NCBI RefSeq assembly: GCF_012928505.1
Contig: NZ_JABBJN010000002.1
Span: forward strand, 124,001 to 188,000
From: Achromobacter sp. Bel
GTDB taxonomy: Bacteria; Pseudomonadota; Gammaproteobacteria; Burkholderiales; Burkholderiaceae_B
Length of the DNA stretch: 64,000 nucleotides
Direction of reading: 5' to 3'
Under the pieces are notes generated by a model, which worked only from the letters and a program-made list of their open reading frames with translations, ran no database searches and was not told where the DNA came from. Of this stretch, positions 33,683-41,475 are shown piece after piece. A program made the position numbers and the translations under genes. Position 1 is the stretch's first letter. Every line of letters starts with the position of its first letter.

Positions 33683-35773
33683 ATGCCGGCCGCGGCCGTG
33701 GCTTCCAAGCGACCCGGCGCCGATACCAAAGGCGCCGGGAAACCGATGACGGATACAGAGCGCAAGCTCCGTAACCTGGGTCTGGTGCTGCCCGAGGACT
33801 TCGTGCTTCATCTGCCGTTGCGCTATGAGGACGAAACCCGCGTCATGCCGATCAGCGCTCTGCGCCCGGGTTTTTCGGGCCAGGTCGAAGGCGAAATCAT
33901 CAAATCCGAGGTGCTGTACCGGCCCCGGCGCCAACTTACCGCCACTTTGGCGGATGAAACCGGCGAACTCCAATTGCGCTGGCTGAACTTCTACCCCAGC
34001 CAGCAAAAGCAGATCACCGTGGGCAAGCGCCTGCGTGCCCGGGGTGAAGTCCGGGGCGGGCTGTTCGGCCGTCAAATGGTGCATCCCCGCATGACGAATG
34101 CGGATGCGCCGCTGCCCACGGCGTTGACGCCGGTCTATCCCACCACGGAAGGGCTGCCGCAGCTGACCTTGCGCCGCGCCATCGCGCAGGCGCTGGACCG
34201 CGCCGACCTTTCCGACACGTTGCCCGACGAGGCCCGCCAGCGCTACGACCTGCCACCCTTTGAACCCGCCATCCGCGCATTGCATACGCCGGCTCAAGGC
34301 GAATCCGAGCAGGCCTTGCTGGACCGCGTCCATCCTGCCTGGCGCCGCATCAAGTTCGACGAATTGTTGGCCCAGCAGTTGTCGCTGGCTGCCGCCCGCG
34401 CCGCGCGCCGTGTCAAGGAATCCGAGGCGCTGCCGGTGCGTAACGAGCCCGGCGGGCTCGTCGCCAAGCTGTACGCCAACCTGCCGTTCAAACTGACCGG
34501 TGCGCAAGAGCGCGTGGTGCAGGAGATCTCTGCCGATCTGGCCAAGCCGTATCCGATGCATCGCTTGCTTCAGGGCGACGTCGGCAGCGGCAAGACCGTC
34601 GTCGCGGCGATTGCCGCGGCGCAGGCGATCGCCGGCGGCACCCAAGTGGCGTTGATGGCGCCCACTGAAATCCTGGCTGAACAGCATTTCCGCAAACTGG
34701 TGTCGTGGCTGCAACCGTTGGGCGTCAACGTGGCCTGGCTAAGCGGCAGCCTGACCGCCAAGGCGCGCCGCGAGGCTGCGGCAGCCGCGGCGGACGGCAG
34801 CGTGCAACTGATGGTGGGCACGCAGGCACTGATCCAGGACCATGTCGAATTCCACCGCCTGGGCTTGTCGATCGTCGACGAGCAGCATCGCTTCGGTGTC
34901 GGCCAGCGACTGGCCCTGACCAAGAAAGGCGAGACCGTGCGCGGACGCTTCGTGCCGCATCAACTGAACATGAGCGCCACGCCCATCCCGCGCACGCTGG
35001 CCATGACGTTCTTCGCCGACCTGGACGTGTCCGTCATTGACGAATTGCCGCCTGGCCGCACCCCCGTCCTGACCAAGCTGGTTTCCGACGCGCGGCGCGA
35101 AGAAGTCATCGCCCACGTCGCGCAAGCCGCGCGCGGCGGCCAGCAGGCCTATTGGGTCTGTCCGTTGGTCGAGGAAAGCGAGGCGCTGGAATTGCAGACG
35201 GCGGTCGACACCTATGAAGGCATGCGCGTCGACCTGCCCGATCTTCGCATCGGCCTGGTGCACGGCCGCTTGCCCCAGGCCGAAAAAGCCGCCGTCATGC
35301 AGGCGTTCCGCGACGGCGAGGTAGACCTGCTGGTAGCTACCACCGTCATTGAGGTCGGCGTCGACGTGCCCAACGCGTCGCTGATGGTCATTGAACACGC
35401 CGAACGCTTCGGCCTTGCCCAGTTGCATCAGCTGCGCGGCCGGGTAGGGCGGGGCACCGCCGAATCGGTTTGCGTGCTGCTGTATCAAACACCGTTATCC
35501 CAAATTGCGCGTGAGCGGCTGCGCGCCATGTTCGAGACATCCGACGGGTTCGAGATCGCTCGGCGCGACCTTGAACAGCGCGGTCCAGGTGAATTCCTGG
35601 GCACGCGCCAGTCCGGCATGGCGCTGCTGCGCTTCGCCGACCTGGAAACTGATGCCGCGATTGCCGAAGATGCGCGCGATGCCGCGGTTTGGTTGCGCGC
35701 CGAGCATCCCGCGGCTGTCGAGGCGCATCTGGCGCGCTGGATGCGCGGCCGCGAAGACTTCCTGCGGACGTGA
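33683..35773 (+). CDS. recG: ATP-dependent DNA helicase RecG
   Basis: Monomeric helicase that reverses stalled forks and processes branched DNA, 696 residues. After an N-terminal wedge domain with an OB fold (about 50-160) come Walker A GDVGSGKT (298-305), the RecG-type DEQH box in SIVDEQHRFGVGQR (399-402), MSATPIPRTLAMTFFADLDVSVIDELPPGR, VATTVIEVGVDVPNASLMVIEHAERFGLAQLHQLRGRVGRG (motifs V and VI) and the TRG-type end. The start at 33683 is the longest; an in-frame ATG at 33746 (MTDTERKL) also fits and removes a low-complexity leader. It lies between ridA and oxyR. Confidence 0.97.
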   Translation: MPAAAVASKRPGADTKGAGKPMTDTERKLRNLGLVLPEDFVLHLPLRYEDETRVMPISALRPGFSGQVEGEIIKSEVLYRPRRQLTATLADETGELQLRWLNFYPSQQKQITVGKRLRARGEVRGGLFGRQMVHPRMTNADAPLPTALTPVYPTTEGLPQLTLRRAIAQALDRADLSDTLPDEARQRYDLPPFEPAIRALHTPAQGESEQALLDRVHPAWRRIKFDELLAQQLSLAAARAARRVKESEALPVRNEPGGLVAKLYANLPFKLTGAQERVVQEISADLAKPYPMHRLLQGDVGSGKTVVAAIAAAQAIAGGTQVALMAPTEILAEQHFRKLVSWLQPLGVNVAWLSGSLTAKARREAAAAAADGSVQLMVGTQALIQDHVEFHRLGLSIVDEQHRFGVGQRLALTKKGETVRGRFVPHQLNMSATPIPRTLAMTFFADLDVSVIDELPPGRTPVLTKLVSDARREEVIAHVAQAARGGQQAYWVCPLVEESEALELQTAVDTYEGMRVDLPDLRIGLVHGRLPQAEKAAVMQAFRDGEVDLLVATTVIEVGVDVPNASLMVIEHAERFGLAQLHQLRGRVGRGTAESVCVLLYQTPLSQIARERLRAMFETSDGFEIARRDLEQRGPGEFLGTRQSGMALLRFADLETDAAIAEDARDAAVWLRAEHPAAVEAHLARWMRGREDFLRT

Positions 35774-35855
35774 CGCCATGCTGCCCGTTCTTCACCTGAA
35801 TCACTCAAGCGTCGGCCGCCAGGCCTGCGCGCAACCCCCGGGGGCGTAGTCCACC

Positions 35856-36806
35856 ATGACTCTCACCGAACTCAAGTACATCGTCGCCGTTGCGCGCGAG
35901 CGGCATTTCGGCCGGGCGGCCGAGGCCTGTTTCGTCAGCCAGCCGACGCTGTCCGTCGCGATACGCAAACTGGAAGACGAACTGGGCGTGACCTTGTTCG
36001 AACGCGGCGGCGCCGAGGTCGGCGTGACGCCGATCGGTCAGCGCATCGTCGCGCAGGCGCAGAAAGTGCTGGAAGAAAGCGCCAGCATCAAGGAAATCGC
36101 GCGACAGGGGCACGACCCCTTGGCTGGCCCCTTGCGTGTCGGCGTCATCCACACGATCGGCCCGTACCTGCTGCCCAAGCTGGTGCCGGTGCAGATCGGC
36201 CGCACGCCGCAGATGCCGCTGCTGCTGCAGGAAAACTTCACCGTACGGCTGGTAGAGTTGTTGCGCCAGGGCGAAATCGACTGCGCCATCATGGCCTTGC
36301 CGCTGCCCGAAGCCGGCCTGGTCATGCAGCCTCTCTACGACGAACCGTTCATCGTTGCGGTGCCCAACGACCATGAGCTTGCCCAGCGCAAGTCCATCGA
36401 CGCCCAGGACCTGAAGCAGCAGACTATGTTGCTCTTGGGCAGCGGCCACTGTTTTCGGGACCAGGTGCTGGAAGTGTGCCCCGAGCTGTCCCGGTTCTCG
36501 GCGGCCAGCGACGGCATCCAGCGCACCTTCGAAGGCTCTTCGCTGGAGACCATCCGGCACATGGTGGCGGCGGGCATCGGCGTTACCGTGCTGCCCGTCA
36601 CGGCCGTGCCGGAACACCCGCCCAGCAACAGCCTGCTGACCTACCTGCCGTTCGATGGCCACGTGCCCGAGCGCCGCGTGGTGCTGGCATGGCGGCGCAG
36701 CTTTCCCCGCCTGGCGGCGATCGAAGCCCTGGCGCAAGCCGTCTATGAATGCGAACTGCCCGGCGTGAAGATGTTGGCCGACGAGGCGGCGGCCGTCCAG
36801 GACTGA
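35856..36806 (+). CDS. oxyR: hydrogen peroxide-sensing regulator OxyR
   Basis: LysR-type peroxide sensor of 316 residues. The DNA-binding domain (about 1-62) reads MTLTELKYIVAVARERHFGRAAEACFVSQPTLSVAIRKLE. The redox cysteines sit at exactly 199 and 208 (GSGHCFRDQVLEVCPE), the same numbering as E. coli OxyR, so disulphide-based H2O2 sensing should be intact. It follows recG on the same strand and precedes dps, a classic OxyR target. Confidence 0.97.
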   Translation: MTLTELKYIVAVARERHFGRAAEACFVSQPTLSVAIRKLEDELGVTLFERGGAEVGVTPIGQRIVAQAQKVLEESASIKEIARQGHDPLAGPLRVGVIHTIGPYLLPKLVPVQIGRTPQMPLLLQENFTVRLVELLRQGEIDCAIMALPLPEAGLVMQPLYDEPFIVAVPNDHELAQRKSIDAQDLKQQTMLLLGSGHCFRDQVLEVCPELSRFSAASDGIQRTFEGSSLETIRHMVAAGIGVTVLPVTAVPEHPPSNSLLTYLPFDGHVPERRVVLAWRRSFPRLAAIEALAQAVYECELPGVKMLADEAAAVQD

Positions 36807-36956
36807 TATTTCAATGCCTGGCTTGGCGCTGCACAACGCCGTCTTGAGCCGCGTCAAACCCACGCGGTGCAGATCGCCAAAACGCGGTTGCGCAGCGTCA
36901 ATTCGTAGTGTTTGCAGTGGTATCCTTAATTCGTACTTATCCTATAGGAGCTAGCA

Positions 36957-37457
36957 ATGGCCAAGTCCACCAAGAAGACCCCGAGTGTCCCGCGCATCAA
37001 CATCGGCATTTCGGACAAGGACCGCGCGGCCGTCGCCGGTGAATTGTCCAAGCTGCTGGCCGACTCGTACACGCTGTACCTGATGACGCACAACTTCCAC
37101 TGGAACGTCACGGGGCCCATGTTCAACACGCTGCACCTGATGTTCATGACGCAGTACACGGAAGAATGGAACGCGCTGGACAGCATCGCGGAACGCATCC
37201 GCGCACTGGGCCACTACGCGCCGGGTACCTACCGCGAATATTCCAAGTTGTCGTCCATCGCCGAGCCCGAGTCGGTGCCCGAAGCGCTGGAAATGGTCCG
37301 CCTGCTGGTCAGCGCCAATGAATCGGTCGCCAAGACGGCCCGCGCGGCCTTTGAAAAGGCCGACGCCGCCAACGACCAGCCCACGGCCGACCTGCTGACG
37401 CAGCGCCTGGACGTGCACGAAAAGAACGCCTGGATGCTGCGCAGCCTGCTGCAATGA
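36957..37457 (+). CDS. dps: Dps family DNA-binding ferritin-like protein
   Basis: Dodecameric mini-ferritin that oxidises iron with H2O2 and shields DNA, 166 residues. The ferroxidase signature spans HNFHWNVTGPMFNTLH and DSIAERIRALG, with His48, Asp75 and Glu79. The Lys-rich N-terminus (AKSTKK) may bind DNA. AGGAG lies 6 nt upstream of the ATG at 36957. It stands immediately after oxyR with its own 150-bp upstream region, consistent with peroxide induction, although no full OxyR site was recognised by eye. Confidence 0.96.
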   Translation: MAKSTKKTPSVPRINIGISDKDRAAVAGELSKLLADSYTLYLMTHNFHWNVTGPMFNTLHLMFMTQYTEEWNALDSIAERIRALGHYAPGTYREYSKLSSIAEPESVPEALEMVRLLVSANESVAKTARAAFEKADAANDQPTADLLTQRLDVHEKNAWMLRSLLQ

Positions 37458-37533
37458 TCTAGATCGCGCGTTCGCTTACAATGGCCGGCCATCTTCCCTG
37501 TCGGGGAAGGTGACCGGATCCTTGTGAACACCC

Positions 37534-37561
37534 GACATGGCCGCCGAAAGGCGGCCATGTC
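37534..37561 (+). terminator. hairpin with GAAA loop after dps
   Basis: GACATGGCCGCC-GAAA-GGCGGCCATGTC is a perfect 12-bp stem with a GNRA-type tetraloop, about 75 bp after dps. No T-run follows. The 247-bp gap 37458-37704 holds this and no supported gene. Confidence 0.6.
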
Positions 37562-37704
37562 TATGCAACCGTGCCACAGATAACGTCTTCATTTCGACCT
37601 TCTGCTTCATCTTTTCTCGCCGCGCCTGGCGCAGTGCTGGCTTTGCATGCCGCGCCACTCTGTCGCACGTCCTCTGGCGATTCCGCCACCTCATCCCAGC
37701 AAGC

Positions 37705-38499
37705 ATGAATAACACTGACAGCCGCGAACCCGGCTTTCCGAGCTGCGTGCTCATCACAGGCGCAACCGGCGGCATCGGTGGCGCGCTTGCGGTGGAGTAC
37801 GCCGCGGCGGGTGCGAAAACCCTGATCCTGCAAGGCAGGAATACTGAGCGGCTGCAAGAGCTGGCCGACCGTTGCGGCGCCTTGGGCGCGCGCGTGGTCA
37901 CGCAGGCGCTGGACGTGCGCGACCACGACGCGCTGATGGCGTGGCTGGCTGATGTCTGCGAAAGCGAAATGCCGTCGCTCGTCGTCGCCAATGCCGGGGT
38001 CAATATCAATACAGGCCCCGACGGGCAGGGCGAAGACTGGCAGGATGTGCTCCGCCTGCTGGACGTCAACGTCCGCGCGGTCTTCGCCACCGTCCATGGG
38101 GTATTGCCCGCCATGCGCAAACGCGGCCATGGGCAGATCGCCTTGGTCAGCTCTCTGGCGGCCTGGCGCGGCTTGCCTGAGACGCCCAGCTATAGCGCCA
38201 GCAAGGCCGCGGTCAAAGTCTATGGCGAAGCCATGCGCGACGCGCTTGCCCACGAAGGCATCAAATTCAACGTCATCATGCCCGGTTACGTCGAATCGCA
38301 GATGTGCTTCGACATGCCCGGCCCCAAACCTTTCCTGTGGAAGGCGGACAAAGCAGCGCGCGTGATCCGGCGCGGGCTGCAGGCGAACCGGGCGCGGATC
38401 AGTTTTCCGTTTCCGCTCAATCTGGGGTGCTTCCTGTTGTCGGTGATCCATCCGGCAGTGTCGGGTTGGATCCTGAAGAGGATGGGCTACGGTGATTGA
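37705..38499 (+). CDS. short-chain dehydrogenase/reductase, capsule-locus type
   Basis: NAD(P)-dependent oxidoreductase of 264 residues. The cofactor motif TGATGGIG (18-25) and the active-site Ser150, Tyr163 and Lys167 (YSASK) are intact. VVANAGVN is the usual NAG block. The C-terminus (RISFPFPLNLGCFLLSVIHPAVSGWILKRMGYG) is hydrophobic and could attach it to the membrane. The start at 37705 gives MNNTDSREPG; a longer in-frame start at 37537 would run through the dps hairpin. It overlaps the next gene by 8 bp. In Burkholderia wcb capsule loci a similar pair (wcbP/wcbQ type) occurs, so a capsule-modifying role is inferred. Confidence 0.85.
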   Translation: MNNTDSREPGFPSCVLITGATGGIGGALAVEYAAAGAKTLILQGRNTERLQELADRCGALGARVVTQALDVRDHDALMAWLADVCESEMPSLVVANAGVNINTGPDGQGEDWQDVLRLLDVNVRAVFATVHGVLPAMRKRGHGQIALVSSLAAWRGLPETPSYSASKAAVKVYGEAMRDALAHEGIKFNVIMPGYVESQMCFDMPGPKPFLWKADKAARVIRRGLQANRARISFPFPLNLGCFLLSVIHPAVSGWILKRMGYGD

Positions 38500-40009
38500 G
38501 GCGTTCTTTGAGGCCTTGTGGCTGCCTTTCCTGATCGGTATGGCATTGACCTGGGGCGTGGAATACTTGCTCGTCCCCCGCCCCGTCGCGCCGTGGCGCA
38601 GACCGCTAGCCGCGACCGCTGTGCATCTGGGCGCATGGACGTTGGCATTCGCGTTTGAGCTGCTATTGTTCAGAAGGCCCTATTTTGCGGTCGCGAACGT
38701 GTTGGCAGTCCAATTACTGATAGTGCTGGTAAGCAATGCCAAATTTCAGGCGCTGCGAGAGCCGTTCGTTTTTCCGGATTTTGAGTACTTTACCGATGCG
38801 ATTAGGCACCCGCGGCTGTATTTGCCATTCGTGAGCATGTGGGCAATTGCCTTGCCCGCTGTCGGGTACGCCGGGCTTTGCTATGCGGCATTCCTTTTAG
38901 AGCCGAGCTTGCTGGACGCGCCGGGCAGTGGTGGGTACTACGTGTTTGCGCTGGCCGCGTTGACAGCGATTGGTCTGATCCTGTGTGCGGGAGGGTGCAG
39001 GCTGCGGCCGGATTTCGATGCGCAGCGCGACCTTGTCCGATTTGGCCTGTTTGCGAGCCTGGTTTGCTACTGGCGCGCCGAACGAACGGTACCCGCACTA
39101 ACCGACGATTTTGGTTTCCCGCCCTCCGACGGATCGACCGGTACCTCGATGCCCGATCTGATCTCTATCCAAAGCGAGTCTTTTTTCGATGCTCGGCAGA
39201 CGTATCCGACGCTGCGCAAGGATTTGCTTTCTGAATTTGACATCCTGTGTGCCGAATCCCTTAGGCACGGCGCTCTGATCGTTCCCGCATGGGGGGCCAA
39301 TACGGTAAGAAGCGAGTTCGCGTTTCTGGCTGGGCAGTCTCAAGGGGACTTGGGCGTGCACCGCTTCAACCCGTATCGGCGTCTAGCGACGTCGACGACG
39401 CCTTCCTTCGTCCGCCTTTTGAGGACGCAAGGTTACCGGACGGTGTGTATTCATCCCTACCATGCAACGTTCTATCGGCGAAATGTCGTATTGCCGATGC
39501 TTGGGTTTGATGAGTTCATCGACATGGCCGCGTTTGCGCAAGAGGATCGGCAGGGGCCGTACGTAGGCGACAAGGCGGTAGCGGAAAAGGTTATCGCGAT
39601 GTTGCGGCGAAGCGATCCACGGCCGCTTTATGTGCACGTCATCACAATGGAAAACCACGGCCCGCTTCACTGGGAGCAAGTTGTTCCGGAGGAATACAGG
39701 GCGGTCGCGACGCAACCGTTACCTGACAATTGCAGTGACCTCATCGTATACGCCCGCCATCTGCGCAATGCGGATGCCATGTTTTCGTGCATAGCGGGTT
39801 ATCTGCGCGAACACGACCGGCCGGCGAGCCTTTGCGTTTATGGCGATCACGTTCCCATCATGGCGCACGTCTATCGCACGTTGGGTGAACCGCCGGGGAC
39901 GACGCCGTACCTCATCTGGCACAACCGTGTTGCAGGATGCAGCGGTGAACAGCCTGCCGCGCTTGAGGGCTTGGCAAGCATATGGTTGCGCGAATGCTAT
40001 TTGGCCTGA
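38492..40009 (+). CDS. LTA-synthase/sulfatase family membrane protein
   Basis: Inner-membrane protein of 505 residues. Four or five N-terminal membrane helices (about 10-190) precede an extracytoplasmic alkaline-phosphatase-fold domain. Metal-site elements are ISIQSESFFD (Glu229), a nucleophile Thr at about 271 in GANTVRSEF (aligned with the LtaS catalytic Thr block), HVITMENHGP and CVYGDHVPI. The expected reaction is transfer or hydrolysis of a phospho-linked group such as phosphoglycerol. The start is GTG 38492, overlapping the SDR gene. Its end overlaps convergent manC by 13 bp. A capsule-decorating phosphotransferase is the favoured role; sulfatase activity is less likely. Confidence 0.82.
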   Translation: MIEAFFEALWLPFLIGMALTWGVEYLLVPRPVAPWRRPLAATAVHLGAWTLAFAFELLLFRRPYFAVANVLAVQLLIVLVSNAKFQALREPFVFPDFEYFTDAIRHPRLYLPFVSMWAIALPAVGYAGLCYAAFLLEPSLLDAPGSGGYYVFALAALTAIGLILCAGGCRLRPDFDAQRDLVRFGLFASLVCYWRAERTVPALTDDFGFPPSDGSTGTSMPDLISIQSESFFDARQTYPTLRKDLLSEFDILCAESLRHGALIVPAWGANTVRSEFAFLAGQSQGDLGVHRFNPYRRLATSTTPSFVRLLRTQGYRTVCIHPYHATFYRRNVVLPMLGFDEFIDMAAFAQEDRQGPYVGDKAVAEKVIAMLRRSDPRPLYVHVITMENHGPLHWEQVVPEEYRAVATQPLPDNCSDLIVYARHLRNADAMFSCIAGYLREHDRPASLCVYGDHVPIMAHVYRTLGEPPGTTPYLIWHNRVAGCSGEQPAALEGLASIWLRECYLA

Positions 40010-41457
40010 GGCTTGCCAGGAGCTGAGTCGGGAGGGGCGTCGAAACGGATGATGTCGTCTTCTTCCAGGTAGGGGCCGCTCTGCACTTCAATCAGCACTA
40101 GTGGTGTCGCTTCGCGATTACTGAGCCTATGCTTGCGGCCAGCGGGGATATAGGTGGACTGATTTCGGTGGACGACGGTTTCCTGGTCGCCGTTTATGAC
40201 GTGGGCTGTGCCGTCCACCACAATCCAATGTTCGCTGCGGTGATGGTGCATTTGCAGGGATAGCGACGAACCGGGGTTGACGACAAGCCGCTTGATTTTG
40301 AACCCCGCGCCGGTTTCCAAGGTCGTGTAGGTACCCCAACTGCGATGCACAGTACGATGCTGCAGTCGGCTGGCATGGCCTTGAGCAGCTAATCGGTCGA
40401 TGATTTTCTGTATCAGTTCGGGCTGCGTCGCGTCCATGACTAGCAGCGCATCCGGCGTGTCGACAATGATAAGACCTTGCACACCAACCGCCGCTACCAA
40501 TCGATCGCTGCCATGGATATAGCAGTCGTGCGAGTCTTGCAGCATGACTTCGCCGAGCGTCCTATTGCCGTCCGCATCTGCCGGAAGCTGCTGGGCCAGG
40601 CTGGACCAGGTTCCCACATCTGTCCATTCCAGATCGCAACCGACAACTGCTGCGCGCTGCGTTTTTTCCAGCAACGCATGGTCGATCGAAATGGATTCCA
40701 CCTCCTTGTAGGCATCAACTGGCAGCGTGACTTCGTACTCGCCAGGTGAGGTAACGCAGTTGGATGCCAGGAGTGACGCTTGTTGTTGTTCCAACAGCCT
40801 GGGCGCGTGCAGTTCTAGTTCTTTGAGGAGGCGTGCGGTGTTTACGCACAGCATGCCGGAGTTCCAGAGATAGTCGCCTTGCGCAAGATAGTCCTGCGCA
40901 GTTTGCAAGTCGGGTTTTTCTACGAAGCGTCGAATGCGGTGCCCGTCTGCTTGGATGTAGCCGAAGCCTGTCTCGGGCCGATCCGGCTTCAATCCGAACG
41001 TTACGATCCAGTCGGCCGCCAACTGGCGGGCCTGTTCGACGGCGGCATGAAAAGACCTGGTGTCACGGATCAAATGATCTGCGGTCAGGAACAGCAGCGT
41101 GGCATCCGGATGTTTTTGCACGAGCGCCAAGGCGGCAATCACTACCGCCGGCGCAGTATTGCGGCCTTCGGGTTCCAGCAGATAGCCCAACGTGAGGTCG
41201 GGACGACGGACTTGGCGGTACGCATCGGTAGTTTTGTAATGCAACTCGCGAGTGGTCACGGTCAGTACTTCGCGCACCCCAGGCAGGTTCTGCGCTCGCA
41301 CTAACGCCTTCTGCAGAAGAGATTCCCCTTCGATTTCGATGAATGGCTTGGGATGCAGCAGGCGCGAGACTGGCCATAAGCGCTTTCCAGCCCCCCCGGA
41401 CAATATGACGGGAATCAACATGGGGTTGTCGAGTTGGCGGGGGAGTTGAGTCGGCAT
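39997..41457 (-). CDS. manC: mannose-1-phosphate guanylyltransferase / mannose-6-phosphate isomerase
   Basis: Bifunctional enzyme of 486 residues making GDP-mannose. The nucleotidyltransferase part (about 13-290) has PVILSGGAGKRLWPVSR (pyrophosphorylase signature), KPFIEI, LTADHLIRD, FGYI and FVEKPD; the C-terminal cupin is the type II phosphomannose isomerase (HRSWGTYTTLETGAGFKIKRL, SLQMHHHRSEHWIVVDG). It is last in a four-gene minus-strand capsule segment. It implies mannose, or a sugar derived from GDP-mannose, in the polymer. Phosphomannomutase is not in the window. The start may be 41457 or 41421; neither has a clear ribosome site. Confidence 0.95.
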   Translation of the reverse strand: MPTQLPRQLDNPMLIPVILSGGAGKRLWPVSRLLHPKPFIEIEGESLLQKALVRAQNLPGVREVLTVTTRELHYKTTDAYRQVRRPDLTLGYLLEPEGRNTAPAVVIAALALVQKHPDATLLFLTADHLIRDTRSFHAAVEQARQLAADWIVTFGLKPDRPETGFGYIQADGHRIRRFVEKPDLQTAQDYLAQGDYLWNSGMLCVNTARLLKELELHAPRLLEQQQASLLASNCVTSPGEYEVTLPVDAYKEVESISIDHALLEKTQRAAVVGCDLEWTDVGTWSSLAQQLPADADGNRTLGEVMLQDSHDCYIHGSDRLVAAVGVQGLIIVDTPDALLVMDATQPELIQKIIDRLAAQGHASRLQHRTVHRSWGTYTTLETGAGFKIKRLVVNPGSSLSLQMHHHRSEHWIVVDGTAHVINGDQETVVHRNQSTYIPAGRKHRLSNREATPLVLIEVQSGPYLEEDDIIRFDAPPDSAPGKPQAK

Positions 41458-41475
41458 TTGGCGTAGGGGCGGTAA

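Noticed and set aside
33230-34714. A 494-residue minus-strand frame opposite ridA and recG
   Set aside because: Shadow of two clear genes.
37537-37704. A 56-residue N-terminal extension of the SDR protein
   Set aside because: It would run through the hairpin after dps and has no SDR character; the fold starts after the ATG at 37705.
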